A DNA stretch of 64,000 nt from Lewinellaceae bacterium SD302 (GTDB lineage: Bacteria; Bacteroidota; Bacteroidia; Chitinophagales; Saprospiraceae): positions 58,004-122,003 of the forward strand of contig PDLQ01000015.1 of assembly GCA_002591745.1 (NCBI GenBank), written 5' to 3'. The position numbers and the translations under genes were made by a program. Each line of letters opens with the position of its first letter. Position 1 is the first letter of the stretch. The notes under the pieces were generated by a model. That model did not search any database and was not told the DNA's origin. It was given only the letters and a program-made list of their open reading frames with translations. Positions 17,990-25,378 of the stretch are shown here, piece after piece.

Positions 17990-20900
17990 TTAGTGATCGT
18001 GCTCCCCCTCCTCGTGCTCCAAGGAGTCACAGTGCAGGTAGCGTTTTTGTTTGCCTTTCGGCTTTTGGGTTTTACTGCCGTCGGCTTTGGCGTCCAGCGA
18101 TTTCTGGATCAGGGCGTTGCGCTCTTCCTGAATCCGCTGGCGGAGCATTTTGTCCTTTTCCATGCTGTAGTACTCCTTGCCGTCCACCAGGGTGTTTTCG
18201 GCGCGGGCGTAAATGCTCAGTGGGTGGTCGCTCCAGACAACGAGGTCGGCATCCTTACCTACCTTGATACTGCCGACCCGATCGTCGATATGCATGAGCT
18301 TGGCCGGGTTGAGGGTGACGAATTTCAGTGCTTCTTCCTCGGAAACGCCACCGAAAAGCACCATTTTACCGGCTTCCTGGTTGAGGCGACGGGCCATCTC
18401 GGCGTCGTCGGAATTAATAGCAACGGTCACGCCCTGCTCGTGCATCAGCGCAGCGTTGAAGGGAATGGCCTCATTGACCTCGTACTTATATGCCCACCAG
18501 TCGCTAAAGGTAGAACCGCCGGCACCGTGTTCGACCATTTTATCGGCCACTTTATAGCCTTCCAGGATATGGGTGAAGGTGTTGACCACAAAGTCGTGGC
18601 GTTCACCTACCCCCATCAACATATTGATCTCTCCCTGCTGGTAGCTGTGGCAGGTGATGAAGCGTTCCTCATTCAGTATTTCCAGGAGTGCCTCCAATTC
18701 CAGGTCGCGGCGAAAACCTTTGCCTCCGGCATTTTTGGCTTTTTCATATTCTCTGGCGCGGGTGAAGTAGCTGTCAAAAACCTGCTCTACGCCCATTCGG
18801 GTCTGGGGAAAGCGAATGCGGTAATCATCTCCCCAGTTACTTTGTTTTACGTTTTCGCCCAGGGCAAATTTGATAAAGCCCGGAGCGGTGTCGAAAATCA
18901 TTTCTTCGGGGGAAGCTCCCCAGCGCAATTTTACGATGGCCGATTGGCCGCCGATCGGGTTGGCCGAGCCGTGCAGTAACTGACTGGTCGTGACCCCACC
19001 GGCCAATTGGCGGTAGATATCTACGTCGGTGGCGTCGATCACATCGGTCATGCGTACCTCGGCGCTACTGGCCTGACTGCCTTCGTTGACGCTGCTGAGC
19101 GCGATGTGGCTGTGCTCGTCGATAATCCCGGCGGTCAGGTGTTTGCCGGCACCATCGATGACGCGGGCACCTGCCTTGGGCAGATTTTTACCGATTGCGG
19201 AGATTTTACCGTTCTCGACCATTACGTCCGTTTCTTCCAGGATGCCGTCTTCTTCGCTGGTCCAGACCGTAGCATTGCGGATCAGTATTTTTTCGCTGGC
19301 TGGCAAAGTAGCAAAGCCATAGCCACCTAAAGGCATGGTGAGCTGGCTGACGAGGCGAGCGGGCTTGTCTTCTTCCTTTTCTTTTTTGTCCTCTTTCTTC
19401 TCATCGCTGACTTCTCCGGTCTTGCGCATGCTCCAGTCGACCCAATTGCCGTTGGCGTCCTGGCCACGGCCGGCATAGCCATTATTCGTCTTGCCTCCAT
19501 TGAGGCGGACAAAACCCGGGCTTCCTTCGGTCTGGTAAGACAGGCTGAGGAATTCGCCACTGACTTTGTGCTTGACGTCGGTGCCTTTATCATCTTCGTC
19601 TTTACCCGGCAGCTTGAATTTTTCTTTTCCGGCTTTTCCTTTTACTTCCAGGGTCATGGATTTACCGTCCACCGTGAGTTGGTAGGTACCCGCCAGGGCG
19701 GCCGTTTCCAGCGGTTTGAGTTCAAAGCGTTCGCCCTGGCACCAATTTTGAAGGATGGAGGCGTCTTTATCAAATACCGGGGCGGAAGTAACGAGGAATG
19801 AAGCCTGACTCCCTTTTTTCAATTCTCCTACCTGCTCTTGCAGGCCCAGCATTTTGGCCGGTGTCTTAGTGAGTGCGCGCAGTGCGGCTTCTTCGCTGAG
19901 GCCGGCCTTGATGGCCTTGCGTAGCATTCCCATGAACTCGGATTTCTTTTTTAATCCGTGGGTAGTGAGTGCGAACGTGATGCCGGCGTCAGCTACGGCG
20001 GCGGGGTTGCCGGGCGCGCGTTCCCAGTGACGCAGGTCTTCCAGGCTCACCAGCCGGGCACCGTAAGGATCAGAGACATCGTAGGCATCGGGAAAGTTGA
20101 GGGGCAGGATCAGGGCTGCGCCAGTTGCTTTGATGGCATCGAGCCGGCGATACTCATCGCCGCCACTTTGGTAAATGTATTCCAAGTCGAACTCATCGGC
20201 GATCCGCTGGGCGCGGAGCAAGTTCTGCCAATCGCCTACCTCGAAAAATTGAGGCAGTTTGGCCAATTCGTTCCAGGCTTCCAGACTGAGGTTCTTTTCA
20301 TCGGCCTGGTTGCGGTACCAGTCTGCGTCGATGTAGGTCTGCCGCAACAGTGCAATGGATCCCATACGAGAGGAGGGATAGTCCTGGGTGCTTTTACCCT
20401 TACTGTAGGATAAAAACGCGGCTACTTTGTTAGCCAAAATAACCGAATTCTCTTTGCTTTCCGCCAGGCTGACGGCCACCGAGCTACCCCTGTGAATACC
20501 GTCCATCTGATGACTGTTCACGGTGCCGAATCCGAGTTTTCGCCATTCGCCGGCCGCTTTACTATTTACGGTGAAGTGATCGACTGCGTCGAATTCCGGT
20601 TTCAGGGCCTCATTCCAGCCGTAAGCGCCTTTCTTATTGCTCAGCATTTGGGGCTGACGATCCGGGCTTTTACCAGCTGATTTGGCTTCGGGAAGACCAT
20701 AACTGCCGTAAGCTTCCACGAAGGCGGGGTATACGAACTTGCCACTCAGATCGATCTCTACGGCTCCGGCGGGAACGTTCCGGCCATTGGTCACGGAGAC
20801 GACTTTTCCGTTCTTGATCACCAGGGTGCCGGAAGCAATATTCTGTCCGGGAGCGCTGGTAATATTTGCGTTGGTGAAGGCATAGTGACCGTCGCGTTGG

Positions 20901-21010
20901 TCGTAGACCCCATTGTACGGATAGGTGGCTGGCGTTTGAGCGGGCAGCAGGGATACAAACACCAAACAGAGTAAGCAACCGAGCAAGCGTTGCGGTATTA
21001 TTGAATTCAT
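17990..21010 (-). CDS. Large two-module amidohydrolase-family protein
   Basis: This 1006-residue exported protein starts at the ATG at 21010 (MNSIIPQRLLGCLLCLVFVS signal). Residues ~35-420 form an amidohydrolase-like module in which HxH is replaced (VYPAFVEAYGSYGLPE). A ~150-residue linker with beta strands and a charged KKEDKKEKEED tract follows. A second module (~560-970) has intact metal ligands: IIDEHSHIA, later His residues in CHSYQQGE and THILEGY, and Asp in INSDDAEM. The C-terminus is His/Glu-rich (EHEEGEHDH). It is likely a metal-dependent hydrolase of unknown substrate. Two copies of the core repeat lie inside this frame (19304 and 20421). Confidence 0.9.
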   Translation of the reverse strand: MNSIIPQRLLGCLLCLVFVSLLPAQTPATYPYNGVYDQRDGHYAFTNANITSAPGQNIASGTLVIKNGKVVSVTNGRNVPAGAVEIDLSGKFVYPAFVEAYGSYGLPEAKSAGKSPDRQPQMLSNKKGAYGWNEALKPEFDAVDHFTVNSKAAGEWRKLGFGTVNSHQMDGIHRGSSVAVSLAESKENSVILANKVAAFLSYSKGKSTQDYPSSRMGSIALLRQTYIDADWYRNQADEKNLSLEAWNELAKLPQFFEVGDWQNLLRAQRIADEFDLEYIYQSGGDEYRRLDAIKATGAALILPLNFPDAYDVSDPYGARLVSLEDLRHWERAPGNPAAVADAGITFALTTHGLKKKSEFMGMLRKAIKAGLSEEAALRALTKTPAKMLGLQEQVGELKKGSQASFLVTSAPVFDKDASILQNWCQGERFELKPLETAALAGTYQLTVDGKSMTLEVKGKAGKEKFKLPGKDEDDKGTDVKHKVSGEFLSLSYQTEGSPGFVRLNGGKTNNGYAGRGQDANGNWVDWSMRKTGEVSDEKKEDKKEKEEDKPARLVSQLTMPLGGYGFATLPASEKILIRNATVWTSEEDGILEETDVMVENGKISAIGKNLPKAGARVIDGAGKHLTAGIIDEHSHIALSSVNEGSQASSAEVRMTDVIDATDVDIYRQLAGGVTTSQLLHGSANPIGGQSAIVKLRWGASPEEMIFDTAPGFIKFALGENVKQSNWGDDYRIRFPQTRMGVEQVFDSYFTRAREYEKAKNAGGKGFRRDLELEALLEILNEERFITCHSYQQGEINMLMGVGERHDFVVNTFTHILEGYKVADKMVEHGAGGSTFSDWWAYKYEVNEAIPFNAALMHEQGVTVAINSDDAEMARRLNQEAGKMVLFGGVSEEEALKFVTLNPAKLMHIDDRVGSIKVGKDADLVVWSDHPLSIYARAENTLVDGKEYYSMEKDKMLRQRIQEERNALIQKSLDAKADGSKTQKPKGKQKRYLHCDSLEHEEGEHDH
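19304..19313 (+). repeat. Core repeat CAAAGTAGCA inside the amidohydrolase gene
   Basis: This exact core 10-mer, preceded by CTGGCTGG, encodes part of FATLPASE in the linker before the second module. A 9/10 match in opposite orientation (GCTACTTTG with TTAGCCAAA) lies at 20421 in the same gene and encodes LANKVAA. Confidence 0.6.
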
Positions 21011-21134
21011 CTTGTTCAGGTAGATTAACAAAGTTCGGAATTTACGAAAAATCGACTTTAGCTTCCGGGGCATTTTGCCAATTCTTCAACAATTGACGAG
21101 GGCGCGACCTTTTATATATCAAACAGCCAGCAAC

Positions 21135-22295
21135 ATGAATATCGGGATCGTTTGTTACCCCACCTACGGCGGCAGTGGCGTTCTGGCCACCGAACTCGGC
21201 CTTGGTCTGGCCCGGCGTGGCCACCAGATTCATTTTATCACTTACCGTCGGCCGGCCCGTCTTAGTTATTTTCAGGAGAACGTTTTTTTCCATGAGGTCG
21301 ATAGTGGAGCGGACTACCCGTTATTTGAGTTCGCCCCCTACGAGACGGCCCTGGCGACCAAACTGGTGGATGTAGTGGAAAATAACCAGCTTGATTTATT
21401 ACACGTTCATTACGCCGTCCCCCATGCTTCGGTGGCCTATATGGCCCGTAAAATTTTGCTGAGCCGCGGCCGCTATGTACCCTTCGTTACCACCCTCCAC
21501 GGCACGGACATCACGCTGGTGGGCGACAATAAGGCTTTTAAACCGACCATCGAATTCGCCATCAATAAGTCAGACGGAGTCACTGCCGTTTCCGAAAGTT
21601 TACGGCAGGATACCTTGGATAAGTTCGATATCGACAATGAGATCAAGGTCATCCACAACTTCATTGATTTCGAACGCTTTCGCAAAAAGAACAAAGACCA
21701 CTTCAAGAAAATGATCGCCCCCGAAGGCGAGCGCGTGCTCATTCACGTCTCCAACTTCCGGCCGGTGAAACGGGTGCACGACGTGATTTATATCTTCAAA
21801 ATTATCAACGACGAGATTCCGAGTAAACTTCTCCTCATTGGCGACGGCCCCGAACGTCAGCGCTGTGAGGAACTCTGCCGTAAGCTATCCCTGTGTGACC
21901 ATATCCGCTTTCTTGGCAAGCAAGATGCTATTGAAGAATTACTAGCCGTGGCGGATGTCTTTTTACTCCCTTCTGAAAGCGAAAGTTTCGGGCTCGCGGC
22001 CCTGGAAGCCATGGCTTGTGAAGTGCCCGTGGTGAGCAGTAACGTCGGCGGTATCCCCGAGGTGAACATTGACGGAGAAACCGGTTTTCTCTCCGGTGTC
22101 GGCATGGTCGATAAGATGGCCGAAGACATTCTGAAGATTTTCAAGGACGAAGATTCACTGGAAACATTCCGAGCGGGCGCCCTGGCCCAGGCCGCCCGCT
22201 TCGATATCAACGAGATACTGCCACGCTACGAAGCCTATTACGAGGAGGTGATTGAGCGAAGCCTTATCGGACGCCCGGCTTCGCCTTGCTTGTAG
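21135..22295 (+). CDS. bshA: N-acetyl-alpha-D-glucosaminyl L-malate synthase BshA
   Basis: This 386-residue GT4 glycosyltransferase has [22 protein letters not shown] at its start, [30 protein letters not shown] ([14 protein letters not shown]) and the nucleotide-binding EX7E region ([22 protein letters not shown]). It joins UDP-GlcNAc to L-malate in the first step of bacillithiol synthesis in the cytosol. The start at 21135 is fixed by the family N-terminus. The last ~11 residues ([11 protein letters not shown]) are encoded by the palindromic repeat region, so the natural C-terminus seems to have been extended by it. Confidence 0.95.
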   Translation: MNIGIVCYPTYGGSGVLATELGLGLARRGHQIHFITYRRPARLSYFQENVFFHEVDSGADYPLFEFAPYETALATKLVDVVENNQLDLLHVHYAVPHASVAYMARKILLSRGRYVPFVTTLHGTDITLVGDNKAFKPTIEFAINKSDGVTAVSESLRQDTLDKFDIDNEIKVIHNFIDFERFRKKNKDHFKKMIAPEGERVLIHVSNFRPVKRVHDVIYIFKIINDEIPSKLLLIGDGPERQRCEELCRKLSLCDHIRFLGKQDAIEELLAVADVFLLPSESESFGLAALEAMACEVPVVSSNVGGIPEVNIDGETGFLSGVGMVDKMAEDILKIFKDEDSLETFRAGALAQAARFDINEILPRYEAYYEEVIERSLIGRPASPCL

Positions 22296-22515
22296 GCGCT
22301 TCGCTTGTGGACGTCGCTGCGCGACTTCTGGGCGCTCGATCCTCGCTCGCTTATGGTGGGGCTGGAATCGAGAGCCTGAGATTGAGCTGTCAATGATTGC
22401 CTTTCCCCCCCTAAATAGCTTCAGCGATCATCCACAAGGGCTTTAGCCCGTTCACAAGCAGAGGGTGTCCACAAGGCCGAAGGCCGTCCAAAAGCAAGGC
22501 GAAGTCGAGCGTCTA
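22256..22515. repeat. Second block of modular GGACG-type palindromic repeats
   Basis: This block fills the gap between the convergent bshA and XRE-regulator genes and overlaps the 3' end of bshA. It shares modules such as CGCTCGATCCTCGCTC and GGCCGTCCAAAAGCAAGGCG with 10845-11060. Individual modules are small hairpins (GGGCTAAAGCCC, GGCCGAAGGCC and GTCGCTGCGCGAC). Left and right halves are inverted relative to each other. Confidence 0.75.
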
Positions 22516-24030
22516 CTCACCAGAATCCAGTCCTTCAATCACTTCCTGAATCTCCTGTAAGCGCGCCCTTTTCTGAATCACCACTGGTTCAGCGGCTCTT
22601 ACGGCACAGTTTTCGATGGGGCAGCGTTCGCAGGTCACGTTCACCTCACGGCTACTGATGGCGGGGTCGTCCACCCAATTGCAAAAGGCACGTAGGTCGT
22701 CGTTGATCAGCAAGCCAAGGGTCAGGCTCACGTTACGGCCGGGAACTGGATGATCTTTCCGGGCCAGTGAGAGGCAGAGGTAAGTATCTTCCGTACCGTG
22801 GTAGCGGGAACGCTGGGCTTTTACAACGAGTTTGCCGGGGTGACTACTGTCTCTGGACAAATCTTCAGCGAGAATATCTTCGTTGTCTAAATCCTTTAGC
22901 ATTCTTACGCTTAGCCAGCGCCGGCAATAATGTTCGTTCCTGGCGTTGGCCCTGGGGTGGTTGCGACGGTCCAGGTGAAGCTCACGATCGATAGAAAAGC
23001 GATTGCTCTCTGTACCGTGGGCAAAACGGAGGAAGAAGAGCCGCGAGAAATTGAATAAATGTGGGATCACATTGGTAAGCCGGTGGTAAACCGTTTCTGG
23101 ATTAACCCGATATCTTTCCATAATTTCTTCGAAAAAACCGGATTGCCAGCGGTCGGCGGCAAAGAAACGACGGACACTGTTAGAAAAATCATCCAGCGGT
23201 AAATGCAGGGCCGCGCTGAAATAAATCGCTTTGCTATGGTTGATCACTTCTTCGAAAGAACGGGCGTTCAGCAGGCTGCTGGTGGAGGCCCGTTCGCCGA
23301 GTTTCAGATAATTGAAAGCCAATTCCTTGCCGTACTGAAAAGTGGCTTGATGGGAGAGTAAGCCTTCCTGTAATAACAGCGATTTGCTGTTCGGTAGATA
23401 GAGGGCTCGCAGGCCGTTCAAACTAGGCTGGTCGCGGAGACCGTTGACCTTAATGTTGTAATCGTACTTGCCCGTCAGAATATCCGCCAGGCGAGTGGGG
23501 GAGAGCGGTCTTTTTTCGGTTAATTCATATTCTTTGGAGAACTGCACCACGGCCTTTTCCAGCTCGGGAAAGAAATTTTCGTGCAACTCCAGATAGGCAC
23601 GCAGAGCCCCGAAATAGAAATTTTCCTCACGCAGGTTGTAAGAACGTGAAAGTTCCAGCAGCGTAGAAATGAATGCGGCTACCCGCACCGGGGCACTGGC
23701 CACGATCTCGACTACCTTATTAAGTTCAATGCCGAAAAGGTCCAGCGGCAGTTCGTTGAGAAAATTAGAACGCAGGAGGCTTTCTACCGGAGCCAAATGA
23801 CGATCCAGGTGGCCATCGGTCAGCCATTCGGGGCTGGTGTTCAAAGCTTTGGCCAGGGCGTCGATCTTGTCCTGCTTGGGGAATTTTTTACCCTTTTCAA
23901 TCTCGTTGAGGTAGCTCAGTGACATGCCGGTAGCTGTCGCCAGATCAGCAAAAGACTGCTGGCTGGCTAACCGCAGTTGCTTGGCTTTGAGGCCAAAAAT
24001 GATTCGATCGGTCGCCGAATGTTGCTTCAT
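22513..24030 (-). CDS. XRE-family regulator, ScfR-like
   Basis: This 505-residue cytosolic protein has an N-terminal HTH_XRE at ~15-70 (LAATSQQSFADLATATGMSLSYLNEIEKGKKFP-like). A large central region resembles the IrrE-linked short-chain fatty-acyl regulator architecture. The C-terminus has a Cys cluster (CERCPIENCAVR) of the kind found in DUF2083 proteins. Such regulators often sense acyl-CoA status and control propionate or glyoxylate metabolism; this is a family-level inference. The ATG at 24030 (MKQHSATDR) is preferred over the frame start three codons upstream. It is parallel to and downstream of the MerR-type regulator, with a 53 bp gap. Confidence 0.75.
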   Translation of the reverse strand: MKQHSATDRIIFGLKAKQLRLASQQSFADLATATGMSLSYLNEIEKGKKFPKQDKIDALAKALNTSPEWLTDGHLDRHLAPVESLLRSNFLNELPLDLFGIELNKVVEIVASAPVRVAAFISTLLELSRSYNLREENFYFGALRAYLELHENFFPELEKAVVQFSKEYELTEKRPLSPTRLADILTGKYDYNIKVNGLRDQPSLNGLRALYLPNSKSLLLQEGLLSHQATFQYGKELAFNYLKLGERASTSSLLNARSFEEVINHSKAIYFSAALHLPLDDFSNSVRRFFAADRWQSGFFEEIMERYRVNPETVYHRLTNVIPHLFNFSRLFFLRFAHGTESNRFSIDRELHLDRRNHPRANARNEHYCRRWLSVRMLKDLDNEDILAEDLSRDSSHPGKLVVKAQRSRYHGTEDTYLCLSLARKDHPVPGRNVSLTLGLLINDDLRAFCNWVDDPAISSREVNVTCERCPIENCAVRAAEPVVIQKRARLQEIQEVIEGLDSGE

Positions 24031-24083
24031 ACTTCCCAAAAGTAGGGAGACTTAGCGAATTTTCGCAAACATAGCAGCTGGAT

Positions 24084-25010
24084 TCAACCAGGAGGTTCAT
24101 TAAATCGGTGCCCCTTTTCCGATACGTTGCGATTCGCTTCGATGAAATCCAGGGTTTCTTTCAATCCGTTCAGGGGCACCAGCCGTTCTTTTCGCTGAAT
24201 ACCCTGGGCCGCAATCTGGTAACCGGAAACCAGTAAAGTAGCCGTACTAAAGATCTCACTCAGTCTATCGAGGTAGTTGTTGACGGGCTGACCGACGAAG
24301 GTTTCCGAGATAATGGTAAATACGAAATCAGGTTGCAAAACTTTGTTGTTGCCTTTCAGGTCAGCCAGACTGATGTCGTTGCCCATATAGATACTTTGGA
24401 GACCTCGTGCACGCAATAAGTAGTGTAAGAAGAGGAGGCTGAGTTCCTGTTGTTCGCCCTGGGGCAGAAAAAGGAGATAAGTGGGGTGGGTATCTCTGGT
24501 TTGCCGTTCCAGTCGGTCGGTGGCTCCGATCAGTTTGGCCCGAATCAGATTACTGACGAAGCGCTCCTGCAAGGTATTGACCGATCCGGTAAACCACAGC
24601 GCGGCCAGCTTGTCCAGGAAGGGGTAGATCACTTCCAGCATAGTGCGTTCGAAGCCCTGCTGCTGAATATTGGTGTCGATGATGTGGTTGAATTTAAATT
24701 CGTCCAATTCGATCATGGAGATCGTCAGTGCGTCCAGCTGGGTGTCGTATTCGTAGTTGACGGAACTGACCTCGGCGATGTGCATTGCTTTTTCTTCCTC
24801 GCTCATATCGGCGATCTTGCTGATGCGAAAACCATTCTTATTCAGCAGTGCCACGTTCAGCAGTTCCTTGAGGTCGGCATCCTCGTAATAGCGAATGTTA
24901 GACTTGGTACGTTTGGGAATGATAATGCCGTGTCGCTGTTCCCACGCACGGATCGTATGGGCTTTTACACCCGAAAGTTTCGCAAGATCACTGATGGAAT
25001 AAATGGCCAC
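24084..25010 (-). CDS. MerR-family regulator with B12-binding-like domain
   Basis: This 308-residue protein starts with a MerR winged helix (YSISDLAKLSGVKAHTIRAWEQRHG, RYYEDADLKELLNV). A helical B12-binding-2-like region lies at ~95-180, followed by a Rossmann-type C-terminal domain. In CarH/LitR photoreceptors the cobalamin His lies in an E-x-H motif after the first strand. Here the corresponding segment reads LPQGEQQELSLLFLHYLL, with Gln in that place, so cobalt coordination is doubtful. Related Bacteroidota regulators control carotenoid or light-stress genes; none lie next to it here. Confidence 0.8.
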   Translation of the reverse strand: MAIYSISDLAKLSGVKAHTIRAWEQRHGIIIPKRTKSNIRYYEDADLKELLNVALLNKNGFRISKIADMSEEEKAMHIAEVSSVNYEYDTQLDALTISMIELDEFKFNHIIDTNIQQQGFERTMLEVIYPFLDKLAALWFTGSVNTLQERFVSNLIRAKLIGATDRLERQTRDTHPTYLLFLPQGEQQELSLLFLHYLLRARGLQSIYMGNDISLADLKGNNKVLQPDFVFTIISETFVGQPVNNYLDRLSEIFSTATLLVSGYQIAAQGIQRKERLVPLNGLKETLDFIEANRNVSEKGHRFNEPPG

Positions 25011-25080
25011 GGAGTAGAAGGCTTGTTGTTTATCAGGATTAAAGCATTAGCTGCGCTGATCGTCGTAAGCTCCTTGGAGT

Positions 25081-25190
25081 TGCTACTTTGAAGCCTGGAA
25101 ATTTAAAATTTAAGGACTAGAATTTGATGATCTGGCGTGCGCTCAAGCAAAAAATCATTGATTTTAGTTTTACTGGCTAACAAAGTAGCA
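25081..25190. repeat. Inverted pair of the core repeat, 110 bp
   Basis: TGCTACTTTGAAGCC (25081) and TGGCTAACAAAGTAGCA (ending 25190) bound an AT-rich interior. It lies in the 368 bp divergent gap between the MerR-type regulator and the large T9SS gene. The interior near the left arm (GAAATTTAAAATTTAAGG) resembles that of the pair at 31050. Nothing else is recognisable in the gap. Confidence 0.85.
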
Positions 25191-25378
25191 GGGTTCACTA
25201 GATAGGAAAAGCTTGCGACTTGCGGGCATTTAACAGGAGTCGGTATTTTTTGTTCAGGAAGGCTGCACACGTCCGCCAGCTGGCAAAGGAACGGATCAAT
25301 CGATAATAAGGGAGGTTGTTTCGCCGTATTTTGGTTAATTTTCGGACTTTATGTACCCGCCTCACAATCTTAATTTGC

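Noticed and set aside
17951..18979. 342-codon plus-strand frame over the amidohydrolase gene
   Set aside because: Antisense shadow; the translation is hydrophobic and unlike any family, while the minus strand has intact metal motifs.
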